A program made the position numbers and the translations under genes. Positions 1 to 15,332 of a stretch of DNA of 64,000 nt are shown piece after piece. Origin of the DNA: Lamprocystis purpurea DSM 4197 (lineage in GTDB: Bacteria > Pseudomonadota > Gammaproteobacteria > Chromatiales > Chromatiaceae); NCBI RefSeq assembly GCF_000379525.1, contig NZ_KB902362.1, positions 154,846 through 218,845 of the forward strand. Direction: 5' to 3'. Within the stretch, counting starts at the first letter, position 1, and the number at the start of each line of letters is the position of its first letter. Under the pieces are notes generated by a model, which was not told the origin of the DNA, did not search any database, and worked only from the letters and a program-made list of their open reading frames with translations.

Positions 1-2689
<2,689 letters not shown>

Positions 2690-3053
2690 TCGGGCTCGCG
2701 CATCTGGATGGAATTGATCGGTAGACCGCGAGTATAACCCGTGTCACCGATCCTTGTGACCAGTGGTGCCGCGGCCAGGCCGCGACCGGTGTTGGCGACC
2801 TGCGTTGGCGACCTGCGTTGGTTCGGTCGCAGCGCGCGCTGAACCATATAGAACAGTGGCGTGGCTCGGACTGGATGCGTTGTCAGGCGATCTCCGACAC
2901 ATCATGCGCCCGCTCGCGCGTCCTGTCGCCCGCCGGCTGCGGCGCGCCGACAGTCACACAGCCCGGCCATGCTCCTGTCGGCGCCCCTTGAAGGCGGACG
3001 AAAATCCTTCGCGATGAGGACGATGATGTTTCGCCGATCGCCTTAGCCGACGC
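2690..3053. other. Intergenic region with a short tandem repeat
   Basis: A 364-base gap upstream of zipA. Short open frames here have no recognisable protein features. Around 2791-2821 a 13-base unit (gttggcgacctgc) occurs twice in tandem with a partial third copy. The zipA promoter presumably lies here, but I see no convincing -35/-10 pair. Confidence 0.5.
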
Positions 3054-3608
3054 TTAAGGCACGGCCTTTTGGGGTTTGACGGACTCCTCGACGATCTTGC
3101 TCAGATCGGCCGGGGTCAGCGTGTCGTCGTAAATCCCGGCGCCCACCTGGATATCGGACTTGAACGAGACCGGGGCGCTGTGGACGTAAGAGATCTTACG
3201 CGACGCCTTCGCCTCGCCCGGCTTCGGCCACCAGTACTCGACCCAGCCGCCGTCAGGGTTGCCCGCCGCTTTGCACATGTCCTGAAACAGCGGGTGATCC
3301 TTGTCATCGCGCATCTGCAGGATGGGCTTGCCCACCAGATCGGGGCGCAGGGGGTGTGCGATCATCACGTCGTCGAGGCAGCTATAGACAAACACGTAGC
3401 TGTCTTTCCAAACCCAGCGGGAATCCTTGTTGTTATTGAAATCCGCGAATCCGGCCAAGCCTTTCGCGTTCAGGTACTGGGCGGCCTCGCGGACCTTCGA
3501 CACCACCTCCTGGGCGGTCGCGGTGTCGGCGTCGGCAGCCCAGGTCATGGCCGGGGCAGTCCCCAGGGTCAGCACCAGGCCGGCGAGGGCAAACGGGTGT
3601 TTTTCCAT
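3054..3608 (-). CDS. Periplasmic single-Cache-domain protein
   Basis: A 184-residue exported protein. Residues 1-24 form a signal peptide ending in TWA-ADA. The rest fits a small Cache-type sensory fold: an N-terminal helix (VVSKVREAAQYLNAKG), then the typical sequence DSYVFVYSCLDDVMIAHPLRPDLVGK, and later a GGWVEYWWPKPGE motif with an ISYVHSAP strand. Such stand-alone Cache proteins bind small ligands, often carboxylates, in the periplasm; no output domain is attached. It is followed after 65 bases by the acetate permease gene on its upstream side, so a role in carboxylate sensing or binding is plausible but unproven. Confidence 0.75.
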   Translation of the reverse strand: MEKHPFALAGLVLTLGTAPAMTWAADADTATAQEVVSKVREAAQYLNAKGLAGFADFNNNKDSRWVWKDSYVFVYSCLDDVMIAHPLRPDLVGKPILQMRDDKDHPLFQDMCKAAGNPDGGWVEYWWPKPGEAKASRKISYVHSAPVSFKSDIQVGAGIYDDTLTPADLSKIVEESVKPQKAVP

Positions 3609-3673
3609 TGTTGAATCCTCTTGAGTCGATTGTTCTCAGGGAAGGGAGGCTGAGGGCGACAGCGATGCGACGC

Positions 3674-4240
3674 TCAGCTCAGCCAGGGCTTGCCGGCGGG
3701 CAGGAGTTCGCGCCCGTAAAGTTCGTTCAGGATGATACGGGCCATCATGTACCAGGCCGTCAGAGCGCAGACAATCAAGGTGTAGCCGGCAACGACGGTC
3801 ATTTGCGGATAACCGAAATGCGCCAGGTCCAGCAGGATGAATCCGGCCAGCAACAAGGTGAAGGTGATGGCCATGGCGCCGTGGATGCGCAGCGAGCCGA
3901 CCCAGAGAATCGCCGTGAACAATGTCCAGGCGACCAGGAACCAGCCGACATCTTGCGTGCTGGCCTTGAAAATGTCGAACTTGTTGGCGATCAGCATCAG
4001 GGCCAGGGCGATCCAGAAGGCTCCGTAAGACGTGAAGGCGCAATACCCGAAGTTGTTGCCGGTCTTCTGCTCCTGCAGCCCGGCGATGAGCTGCGCCAGA
4101 CCGCCGAAGATCAGCCCGAGCCACACCACAGGTCCGATGCTGGGCATCCAGCCGACATTGTGGAATTGGAGCACCAAGGTGGTAAGACCGAAGCCGGCGA
4201 GGCCGACCACGGCAGGGTTGCCGAGTTTTTGTTCTGCCAT
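3674..4240 (-). CDS. satP: Acetate/succinate permease, SatP (YaaH/GPR1/FUN34) family
   Basis: Small inner-membrane permease for acetate and related monocarboxylates. At 188 residues it has the usual family length and about six membrane segments. The family signature near the N-terminus is present (NPAVVGLAGFGLTTLVLQ, corresponding to the NPAPLGL motif), as are the conserved FGYCAFTSYGAFWIALAL and AMAITFTLLLAGFILLDLAHF segments. Acetate uptake suits a photoheterotroph or acetate-assimilating bacterium. The gene lies upstream of the Cache-domain gene on the same strand and may be cotranscribed with it. Confidence 0.9.
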   Translation of the reverse strand: MAEQKLGNPAVVGLAGFGLTTLVLQFHNVGWMPSIGPVVWLGLIFGGLAQLIAGLQEQKTGNNFGYCAFTSYGAFWIALALMLIANKFDIFKASTQDVGWFLVAWTLFTAILWVGSLRIHGAMAITFTLLLAGFILLDLAHFGYPQMTVVAGYTLIVCALTAWYMMARIILNELYGRELLPAGKPWLS

Positions 4241-4545
4241 TATGTCAATCCCAAACGCGTATTAGAGAGGATCAGTGCCCCCGCGTGACCGCGGGGCGCC
4301 CGATCTTAACCTAACTTTGAGAAACGCGCAGGTGCGACGTGCGGCGGTCGCCGCGGCGGCGTCCTGGCCGCGCCGGATTTCGTCTCGTTGAGCCGTTTTC
4401 CCGATCTGCCGGACACCGGCGATGGGCGTGGCGGCCGATGCCGAGAGTCGACGCATCAAGAATATCTTATATGCTTATTCGCTTATCCAGTGGTTCCACG
4501 AAGACGCGAAATGACGAGATAAGCACAAGGGAAATACGAACACAA

Positions 4546-4660
4546 TCGTTGTCGTTGTCGCAATCGGATAAGCGATTCAAGTTTGGCATGCGCAGCCCGC
4601 TGTCTTTCTCGCGGGGATCATCAGCTCGATTACGATTACGATTACGACAACGACAACGAC
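4546..4660. repeat. Inverted simple-sequence repeat (tcgttgtcgttgtcg / cgacaacgacaacga)
   Basis: The left arm tcgttgtcgttgtcg (4546-4560) is matched by its reverse complement at 4645-4660, with an 84-base spacer. The right arm is preceded by three tandem gattac-type hexamers (about 4627-4644). The same 15-base word occurs once more in this window at 33215-33229, again between genes. Confidence 0.7.
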
Positions 4661-4696
4661 GCGATCGTTCAGAAAAGAAAATGATTCGACTGGAGT

Positions 4697-4739
4697 CCAA
4701 GGCTTCAGCCTTGGCAGGCGCCGCGCATCCCTGCGCGGC
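4697..4739. repeat. Two adjacent hairpins downstream of sucB
   Basis: ccaaggcttcagccttgg (4697-4714) forms a 7-bp stem with a 4-base loop. The sequence 4720-4739 forms an 8-bp stem (gccgcgca/tgcgcggc) with a tccc loop. They lie 16-58 bases past the sucB stop on the minus strand. They may end or stabilise the sucAB transcript, but no adjacent T-run makes them a classical terminator. Confidence 0.5.
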
Positions 4740-4754
4740 TGAATCGGCCGGAGG

Positions 4755-8875
<4,121 letters not shown>

Positions 8876-9047
8876 ACTCGGTGTCGTTCTGCCCCTGGGC
8901 TTAGCTGACGATCAAACTTGATGATCCCATAACGGCCGTTTATAGCACAGCCTGAATGCCGCGGGTTGGTTGCGTGATCTGCCCCGGCACTGGACAATTG
9001 ACGACAGTTCCGCAACACCACAGACACCGCGCCGCACACCGAGAACC

Positions 9048-9269
9048 ATGGCCAGTCCGGAATCCGTGATCAGCGACGAGCGCCGCCGCCGCCGTGTCAG
9101 CTTGGCGCGGCTGGAAGCCGATATGGCCTATTTTCAGGCGCGGCTGGAGATGATCGGCGACCCCGGGAGCACCAACCAGATGGCCCAGCGCAAGGTCTTC
9201 AAGCTGTTGCACAAGACGATCGGGGCCAAAGTCCTGCTGGCCAAGCGGGATACGCCGGAGCCGCACTGA
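9048..9269 (+). CDS. Small conserved-looking hypothetical protein
   Basis: Open frame of 73 residues from the ATG at 9048; an upstream in-frame start at 8970 would add 26 low-complexity residues. The product is basic and mostly helical (a run of Arg at about 12-16, then LARLEADMAYFQARLEMIG and RKVFKLLHKTIGAKVLLAKR). There is no signal peptide or membrane segment. Its stop abuts the ATG of the NRDE gene with no gap, so the two are probably cotranslated. I do not recognise a family. Confidence 0.6.
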   Translation: MASPESVISDERRRRRVSLARLEADMAYFQARLEMIGDPGSTNQMAQRKVFKLLHKTIGAKVLLAKRDTPEPH

Positions 9270-9674
9270 ATGTGCACCCTGGTCTGCCTGCGGCGGCCCG
9301 ATCACCCCTGGCCGGTTCTGATCGCGGCCAACCGCGACGAACACCGCGGGCGGCGCTCCGCCCCGCCGGTCCGACACTGGCCCGACCGTCCCCAGGTGGT
9401 GGCCGGGCTCGACGTCGCCGGCGGGGGCAGTTGGCTCGGGATCAACGATGACGGCCTGGTGGCCGCGGTCATGAACCGCACCGGGACCCTGGGGGCGCAG
9501 CCGGGTAAGCGCAGTCGGGTGCAGGACCGTGCGGACGGCTTCGGCACCCGGTCGGGCGCTTTGATCGCCCTGCCGGCCTATCCGGGTCCGAACGCCTTGC
9601 CCCGCTGGCGCCATGCCGAGGGCCGGCCGGACCGCACGGCGTTTGTCCCCGTATGGTTGGGCACCGCGCCCTGA
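9270..9674 (+). CDS. NRDE/TANGO2-family protein with a large internal deletion
   Basis: The start is typical of the NRDE (TANGO2) family: Met-Cys with the presumptive nucleophile Cys2, then LIAANRDEHRGR, GGGSWLGINDDGLVAAVMNR and TGTLGAQPGKRSR. The end also looks like the family C-terminus (GFGTRSGALIALP ... PRWRHAEGRPDRTAF). The protein is only 134 residues where the family is usually about 250, and the junction falls right after RSR near residue 75. An in-frame loss of roughly 110-130 residues is the simplest explanation. The reading frame stays open, but activity is doubtful. Directly follows the 73-residue gene. Confidence 0.75.
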   Translation: MCTLVCLRRPDHPWPVLIAANRDEHRGRRSAPPVRHWPDRPQVVAGLDVAGGGSWLGINDDGLVAAVMNRTGTLGAQPGKRSRVQDRADGFGTRSGALIALPAYPGPNALPRWRHAEGRPDRTAFVPVWLGTAP

Positions 9675-9677
9675 ATC

Positions 9678-11228
9678 ATGATTGCCATCCGACTTGGCGC
9701 CATCCTCTTACTTGCCATCGCCTTGCGTTGGGCGGCATTCGTCGGGCTGGTGGGCGCGGATGACATCGCGATCGCCGACAACGCGTTGCGACTCTTGGAG
9801 AGCGGCCCCTGGTTGCCGATGAACCACTACGCGGCCCGCGTCGGTTTGATCTATCCGCTTGCCGGAATCTATGCGCTGATGGGTGTCGGCGAGTGGCAGA
9901 CCGTCGTCATGCCGTTTTTCTATAGCCTGCTGTCCATCGTGCTGGCCTATCTGATCGGCGCGCGCCTGGCCGGGACCCCCGCCGGTTTGTGGGCCGCCTT
10001 GTTCCTCGCGCTGTTTCCGCTGGACGTGGCGGGCGCCTCCCAGTTGATGCCCGATCTCCCTCAAGGGGCCACCATGGCCCTGACCTTCTATCTGGCGCTG
10101 CGGGTCGGCGATGCGCAGCGACCCATCCTCTGGGCGATTTTCGCCGGCCTGGCCTGGGGTCTGAGCTACCTGATCAAGGTGGAGGCGCCGCTGCTGGCGC
10201 TGCCCATGCTCGTCCTGCTGATCATGAACCGCGAACACTGGCGGGCCATGCTCCTGGTCTTTGTCGTACTGGGCGCCGTCATCGCGCTGGAAAGCCTGAT
10301 TTACTGGAGTGCGGGCGGCGGGATCGTCCATCGACTGTACGCGGTGCAGCACCACGGTGACGGCAAGGTTATGGCGGCCTACAGTGCGGTCCAGTTGTGG
10401 GTTTTCCCCAAAGCCTGGTTTATTACCGTGTACGAATTTGGGCTGCACTATTACCTGATGTTCGGCGCCATGCTATGGGTGATGGCGACCCGGCAGTCGC
10501 GGCTGTACGTCATCGTCGTCTGGGCCCTGGTATTACTCCTCTGGCTGCAATTCGGCGGCAATCCCTTCGCCGCCGACTATTCGGTCAAGTCGCACCTCAA
10601 TCGCTACTGCGAGATGCTCGCTGTTCCAATGGCCGTCTTGATCGGTGCCTTCGTCGCCCGGCTGTGGTCTTTGCGGTCGAACACCGCCGCGCTGATGGTG
10701 ACTGCAGCGGCCTTGAGTGCCGGGCTGTTTTTCATCAATTTCAATACGTTGAGTCATGAGTCGGAGCACGCGACAAAGCGCGCGATCGACTATGTCAGAG
10801 CCCACGACTTGTTTCCTGTCTATATGGATCGCAAGAGCTACGACCTGGCAACGATCTATCTGCATGGCGACCCTCGACTGGTTCAGGTCCACCCATTGCA
10901 GGTGCAGGACGTAAAGACCAACGAGACCGCCGGCGTCGGCCCGGACGCCGCGGCGGCCTACCTCCTTCTCAACCGGGATTTTATGCTCTACGGATGGCGC
11001 CGCTATGAGATTGAGCCGGTGGATGCCGGCCAGTTCAAGGATCGGGAGTTGGTGTTTCAGGTCGACAATCCCGGCAATCGGCTCGCCTACCTCCAGGCGC
11101 GGTTCCTCGGCGCCGTTGGTCGGCTGCTGCCGGTCGCGTTTTTGCGGGAGAAGATCGGCGGTACCGCTGATGAGTTGCTTGCACCTGAGGATGTCCTCCT
11201 GTTCGGCAAGGCGCCGACCAGGGGCTGA
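9678..11228 (+). CDS. GT-C fold membrane glycosyltransferase (PMT/GT39-like)
   Basis: Integral membrane protein of 516 residues with about ten hydrophobic segments in residues 1-360 and a soluble C-terminal part. An acidic pair near the end of the first membrane helix (GADDIAIADNALRLL) is the position of the catalytic acid in the GT-C enzymes that use polyprenyl-phosphate sugars. The layout (HYAARVGLIYPLAGIYALMG, then FALFPLDVAGASQLMPD-like loop) matches the ArnT/PMT_2 group. The acceptor is unknown; it could be surface glycan, lipid A or protein. Starts 3 bases after the NRDE gene stop, so it may be cotranscribed. Confidence 0.75.
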   Translation: MIAIRLGAILLLAIALRWAAFVGLVGADDIAIADNALRLLESGPWLPMNHYAARVGLIYPLAGIYALMGVGEWQTVVMPFFYSLLSIVLAYLIGARLAGTPAGLWAALFLALFPLDVAGASQLMPDLPQGATMALTFYLALRVGDAQRPILWAIFAGLAWGLSYLIKVEAPLLALPMLVLLIMNREHWRAMLLVFVVLGAVIALESLIYWSAGGGIVHRLYAVQHHGDGKVMAAYSAVQLWVFPKAWFITVYEFGLHYYLMFGAMLWVMATRQSRLYVIVVWALVLLLWLQFGGNPFAADYSVKSHLNRYCEMLAVPMAVLIGAFVARLWSLRSNTAALMVTAAALSAGLFFINFNTLSHESEHATKRAIDYVRAHDLFPVYMDRKSYDLATIYLHGDPRLVQVHPLQVQDVKTNETAGVGPDAAAAYLLLNRDFMLYGWRRYEIEPVDAGQFKDRELVFQVDNPGNRLAYLQARFLGAVGRLLPVAFLREKIGGTADELLAPEDVLLFGKAPTRG

Positions 11229-11363
11229 TTCGCACGCCCTCCCGGAATCCCGCCTGACCCGTGCCGAGCGACCCGCCGGACCGCCTTGGGCAGCGAACGC
11301 GCGGATCACGCTTCCGGCTTCCTGTTAGCATATGCAGCTTCGTCGTGATTCCAGGACCCTAAC

Positions 11364-12302
11364 ATGCCCGAGACCTTGCGTATCGCCACCCGTAAATCCC
11401 CCCTGGCCATGTGGCAGGCCGAGCACGTCGCTGCCGCGCTGACGGCCCTCCACCCCGGACTGCAGGTCGAAATCCTGGGAATGACCACCAAAGGCGACCG
11501 TATCCTCGACGCACCGCTTGCCAAGGTGGGCGGCAAGGGGCTGTTCGTCAAGGAGTTGGAGCAGGGAATGTTGAACGGTGAGGCGGATATCGCCGTGCAC
11601 TCGCTGAAGGATGTCCCGGTGGAGTTCCCCGCCGGGCTGCACCTGGCGGTGATCATGGAGCGGGAGGACCCGCGGGATGCCTTCGTGTCGAACCGCTTCG
11701 AGTCCCTGGACCAGTTACCCCAGGGGGCCTGCGTCGGCACCTCCAGCCTGCGTCGCCAGTGCCAGCTCGCCGAGCGTCGTCCGGACCTGCGCATCGAACC
11801 CTTGCGCGGCAATGTCAACACCCGGCTGGCCAAGCTCGACGCGGGGGAGTATGACGCCATCATCCTGGCTGCTGCCGGGCTGATCCGGCTCGGTTTCGGG
11901 TCGCGTATCCGCGGTACCATCGCCCCCGCGGACAGTCTGCCCGCGATTGCCCAGGGCGCGATCGGCATCGAGTGTCGCATCGAGGACCCGCGCACCAATG
12001 CCCTGATCGCCCCGCTGCATCATGGGGAGACGGCCCTGCGCATTCGTGCCGAACGGGCGATGAACGCGCGTCTGCACGGCGGTTGCCAGGTACCGATCGC
12101 CGGGCACGCGACGCTCGAGGGCGATCACCTGATCCTCCAGGGGTTGGTCGGCACCACGGACGGAACGCTGATCCTGCGGGCGCGGGCGGAAGGTCCACGC
12201 GACACCGCGGAGGCGCTCGGTACCCAGGTGGCGGATGACCTGCTGGCTCAAGGGGCGGCCGAAATCTTGAGTGCCCTGCAAATGCCCGAAGACGCGTCGT
12301 GA
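11364..12302 (+). CDS. hemC: Hydroxymethylbilane synthase (porphobilinogen deaminase)
   Basis: Condenses four porphobilinogen molecules to hydroxymethylbilane in haem, sirohaem and bacteriochlorophyll synthesis. The 312-residue length is standard. Clear family blocks are [55 protein letters not shown] and [27 protein letters not shown]. The dipyrromethane-cofactor cysteine is in [15 protein letters not shown]. Its stop overlaps the GTG start of hemD, as in many gammaproteobacteria. Confidence 0.97.
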   Translation: MPETLRIATRKSPLAMWQAEHVAAALTALHPGLQVEILGMTTKGDRILDAPLAKVGGKGLFVKELEQGMLNGEADIAVHSLKDVPVEFPAGLHLAVIMEREDPRDAFVSNRFESLDQLPQGACVGTSSLRRQCQLAERRPDLRIEPLRGNVNTRLAKLDAGEYDAIILAAAGLIRLGFGSRIRGTIAPADSLPAIAQGAIGIECRIEDPRTNALIAPLHHGETALRIRAERAMNARLHGGCQVPIAGHATLEGDHLILQGLVGTTDGTLILRARAEGPRDTAEALGTQVADDLLAQGAAEILSALQMPEDAS

Positions 12303-13057
12303 GTCCGACCGGTGCACTGGCGGGAGTGGGGGTGCTGGTCACCCGGCCGGCGGGGCAGGCGCGGCCGCTCTGCGACCTGATCGAATCCGCCGGTGGGCGG
12401 CCCCTGCCGTTCCCGACCATCGAGATTTTACCCGCTGCCGATCCGGAACCAGCCCGCGCTCTGCTGGCCGCGGAGTGGGACCTGATGGTCTTCACCAGCC
12501 GCAACGCGGTGGAGTTCTCACTGGCCCTGGGGTGTGCCGGGGCTTGGCCGAACGCCACCCTGCTTGCCGCGGTGGGGCGGGCGACGGCGGTCGCCCTGAC
12601 AGCGGCCGGGCGGGCCCCCGATCTGGTTCCGCCCGAACGTTACGACAGCGAGTCGCTGACCGCGCTGCCCGGCCTGGCGGAGATGGCTGGCCGCCGGGTG
12701 TTGATCGTGCGGGGAGAGGGCGGCCGGGCGCTGCTCGGGGACGTACTCACCGAGCGCGGTGCACGGGTGTCATTCGCGGAGGTCTATCGGCGGGTGCGTC
12801 CAATGCACGATGCGCGCCCGCTGCTCGAACGTTGGCGCGCCGATCTGGGGCTGGTGATCGCCACCAGCGACGAGGTCCTGCTCAATCTGGTCGAAATCCT
12901 GGGCGCCGCCGGGCGCGCGTTGCTGGTTTCGACACCGTTGGTTGTGATCAGCGAGCGCACCGCGCAGACCGCGCGGGGGCTGGGTTTTCGGACGGTGCGG
13001 GTGGCTGAGCGTGCAGATGACCCTGCGATTCTCAAGGCGTTGATCGAATGCAGATAA
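12299..13057 (+). CDS. hemD: Uroporphyrinogen-III synthase
   Basis: Closes and inverts ring D of hydroxymethylbilane to give uroporphyrinogen III. The family is poorly conserved, but the 252-residue length, the opening [23 protein letters not shown], the PTIEILPA segment, [13 protein letters not shown] and the later [13 protein letters not shown] and [15 protein letters not shown] match it. Placement directly after hemC with a 4-base overlap (GTGA) makes the call firm. The hemX/hemY genes that commonly follow are absent. Confidence 0.93.
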   Translation: MSPTGALAGVGVLVTRPAGQARPLCDLIESAGGRPLPFPTIEILPAADPEPARALLAAEWDLMVFTSRNAVEFSLALGCAGAWPNATLLAAVGRATAVALTAAGRAPDLVPPERYDSESLTALPGLAEMAGRRVLIVRGEGGRALLGDVLTERGARVSFAEVYRRVRPMHDARPLLERWRADLGLVIATSDEVLLNLVEILGAAGRALLVSTPLVVISERTAQTARGLGFRTVRVAERADDPAILKALIECR

Positions 13058-13170
13058 GAGCGGTCGATGCCCTTCTCGATCAGCACCCGCGCCGCCTGGG
13101 TCAGCAACCGGAGTGCCGTGGGTGACCTTGGCACCATGACCTCGGCTGGGGCCGACAGGTGCAGGTTCGG

Positions 13171-13395
13171 TCATTCCGCCAGACGGGCCACGCTCGCCTC
13201 ATCCAGGTCCAGGGTAGCGATACCGTGCCGCGCGCGTTGAATTTGGCAGATAAGTCTCGGGGCGATCCGGCAACGGTAATTTGCCTAGGCGATACTTGAC
13301 CAATGCCTCCCAGACGGTTACCGGGCTTAGAAATACGTTGTTATCCGGGTCGCGTAGGGTACGCGTTCCTCGGCGAGCTTGTAGGGCTTCGCTGC
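13171..13395 (-). pseudogene. Remnant of a VapC-like PIN-domain toxin
   Basis: On the minus strand, downstream of the tRNA, one frame reads DPDNNVFLSPVTVWEALVKYRLGKLPLP, the central part of a PIN-domain toxin of the common type with the (S)VWE motif. A frameshift near 13230 moves the match to another frame, which continues RARHGIATLDLDEASVARLAE to a stop at 13171. The N-terminal LLDTH part is missing: the fragment begins beside the tRNA 3' end. No antitoxin gene is seen. Most likely a decayed toxin left by an old insertion at the tRNA. Confidence 0.55.
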
Positions 13396-13407
13396 GAAAC
13401 GTTGGTT

Positions 13408-13484
13408 TGGTGCCCTCGGCGGGAGTTGAACCCACGACCTATCGCTTAGGAGGCGATTGCTCTATCCAACTGAGCTACGAGGGC
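13408..13484 (-). tRNA. tRNA-Arg (anticodon CCU)
   Basis: Read on the minus strand this is a 77-base cloverleaf including encoded CCA. The acceptor stem is GCCCTCG/CGAGGGC, the D arm is AGCTCAGTTGGATAGAGCA, the anticodon loop is CTCCTAA within an ATCGC/GCGAT stem, and the T arm is GGGTTCAACTCCC. Anticodon CCU decodes AGG arginine codons. Confidence 0.95.
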
Positions 13485-13649
13485 AAGCGTGAAGAGGGCC
13501 GACCCATAAGCCAGCCCGACGACCAGTGATCCTAGTGTAACCGAGTCGCCCCGGCAGGGCACCCGCGAGATGACGGACGCGCGGGTCACAGACGGAGCAG
13601 CCGTCTGCTGCGATTCGCCCCGGACCGTCCGGACCCAGAGGACAAGACC

Positions 13650-14063
13650 ATGACAGCCTTCGTATATATCAAGCTCTACCTGCTTACGGTACCGGTTTTC
13701 TTCGCCGTTGACCTGCTGTGGCTCGGCGTCATCGCGCGGGATTTTTATCGCGACAACCTGGGCCACCTACTGGCCGCAACCGTGAACTGGCCTGCCGCCA
13801 TCGTCTTCTATCTTTTGTTTATCGTCGGTATCCTCTACTTTGCCGTGGCCCCGGCGCTGACCCAGGGGTCTTTGTGGCGGGCGATAATCAACGGATTGTT
13901 GTTCGGCTTTTTCACCTACGTAACCTATGAGCTGACCAATCTGGCGACCCTGCCGGATTGGCCAATCAAGGTCGTCCTGGTCGACACCGCCTGGGGTATG
14001 GTCTTGTGTGCCGCCGTGGCTGGATTAAGCTATGGCATCGGGCGGTGGCTCCAGAACGTGTGA
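13650..14063 (+). CDS. DUF2177 family inner-membrane protein
   Basis: A 137-residue protein with four predicted membrane helices. It matches the DUF2177 pattern: an N-terminal YLLTVPVFFAVDLLWLGVIARDFYR, a central LFGFFTYVTYELTNLATLPDWP and a final VDTAWGMVLCA helix. Function unknown. The start is preceded by a good Shine-Dalgarno sequence (agagga). It sits alone, divergent from tRNA-Arg. Confidence 0.85.
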   Translation: MTAFVYIKLYLLTVPVFFAVDLLWLGVIARDFYRDNLGHLLAATVNWPAAIVFYLLFIVGILYFAVAPALTQGSLWRAIINGLLFGFFTYVTYELTNLATLPDWPIKVVLVDTAWGMVLCAAVAGLSYGIGRWLQNV

Positions 14064-14177
14064 CGCTCGGTATCAAGAACGGCGCAGGGACCGGACCGGA
14101 CCGAACCGGATCAGGTTTGCCCGGATCAGCGCCATCCGTCATTCGATCGTTAGAAGTATGCACGCGGAGCTAGTGTC

Positions 14178-15215
14178 ATGCCGAATATTCCAGGCGCGGG
14201 CGACCTCACCGACCCCTTCGCCCCTGACCTGCCACTTGCCCAGCGGCTGCGCGCCCTGGAGTCGGCCGATGCCGAGTCGGTGACCTGGCCTGAACAGGAC
14301 GCACGGATGCACGCCTGCGCGCTCCGGGTTCAGGCTCTGGCCGAGGAACTCGCCGCCCATCAGACGCACATGCGGGACCAGGAGAAGGCGCTCGTTGAAC
14401 GTATCGCCGATGTCGATGACGACCGCCGCCTGGCGATCGCCCATCTCCAACGCGGCTGGCAGACCCAACGCGACGACATCGCTGCACGTTTGCGCGGCCC
14501 AAGTTGGCTTGCGGCCGCGGCCCTGATGTTGGCGCTGGCCCTCGGCGTCGGCATGGCCGCCCTCTACTACGATGCGCAGGCTACGCGGGCGACTCTGGTG
14601 ACCGCCATCGAGCGGGTGACGGCGGAACAGCAACGCCTGGCCGCCGCGTTGGAGATGCTCGGGCAAGCCGGCGACGCGGCGCCGATCGCGAGACAGCCCG
14701 AGCAGGAACAGGCTGTCCCGGCCGACCTGGCAGCGCCGACCACACCCGCGGTACCGATGGAGGCGACCGATCCGACGCCGCCGCCGGGCGATCCGGCGCC
14801 CGCCGCTCCCGACCTGGCGCCGGCGTCATCAGTGAATACCGAGGCGAACGCGGCGCCGGAAGCGCTACCCCTCGCCGTCGTTCCTGCAATGCCGGACCAA
14901 CAGGCTGAATCAGGGACGACCGTTCGGGTCAACGAGCGTCCATTCGCCCTCCAGCTCGTCGGCTCCCACTACCGGGAACGGCTCATGGAGCTGACGGACC
15001 GGGCGGACCTTCCCGAGTTTGTCTATTTGCATCAGGAGACCAGGCGCGGGCGTCCTTGGTTCGTATTGATCCACAGCCTGCACGGAAGCGTCGAGGAGGC
15101 GCGGGAGGCGCTCGCGCAACTCCCGCCGCCACTGCGTGCGCCATTGCCCTGGGTGCGTGAACTGGCCCCGGAAACCAGCCTCGATCGCATCTCCACACGC
15201 GCTTCAACCAGATGA
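14178..15215 (+). CDS. Single-pass membrane protein with C-terminal SPOR-like domain
   Basis: 345 residues. Residues 1-105 are cytoplasmic and helical, rich in Ala, Glu and Gln. One membrane helix follows at about 109-131 (WLAAAALMLALALGVGMAAL), then a short coiled coil and a long Pro/Ala/Thr-rich periplasmic linker (about 170-250). The C-terminal 85 residues (FALQLVGSHYRERLMELTDRA ... PWFVLIHSLHGSVEEAREAL) fit a SPOR fold, which binds denuded peptidoglycan at division septa. The arrangement is like DamX without its AAA domain. A GGAG Shine-Dalgarno precedes the ATG. Confidence 0.7.
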   Translation: MPNIPGAGDLTDPFAPDLPLAQRLRALESADAESVTWPEQDARMHACALRVQALAEELAAHQTHMRDQEKALVERIADVDDDRRLAIAHLQRGWQTQRDDIAARLRGPSWLAAAALMLALALGVGMAALYYDAQATRATLVTAIERVTAEQQRLAAALEMLGQAGDAAPIARQPEQEQAVPADLAAPTTPAVPMEATDPTPPPGDPAPAAPDLAPASSVNTEANAAPEALPLAVVPAMPDQQAESGTTVRVNERPFALQLVGSHYRERLMELTDRADLPEFVYLHQETRRGRPWFVLIHSLHGSVEEAREALAQLPPPLRAPLPWVRELAPETSLDRISTRASTR

Positions 15216-15332
15216 ACTGGCCCGCTCACGAACCAATCGTGGTGGCCGGTTGCGGCGACAATGTCATGTCACTTGGAAATCAAGGCATGATCCGCACCGC
15301 AACTCGCCGGATCGGTGTGTCCCCGCCGCCTG

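Larger units (their letters stand above)
4241..4754. other. Gene-free region rich in inverted and simple repeats
   Basis: A 514-base stretch between satP and sucB without a credible gene. The right half holds simple-sequence arms (gattac and cgacaa units) and two perfect hairpins, listed separately. The part 4455-4690 is noticeably more AT-rich than the genes around it. The satP promoter should be in the left part, but no clear core promoter could be assigned. Confidence 0.6.

Noticed and set aside
13058-13170. Possible antitoxin or toxin C-terminus continuing left of the VapC remnant
   Set aside because: The minus-strand frames here (for example ALRLLTQAARVLIEKGID) do not match a PIN C-terminus or a known antitoxin well enough to annotate.
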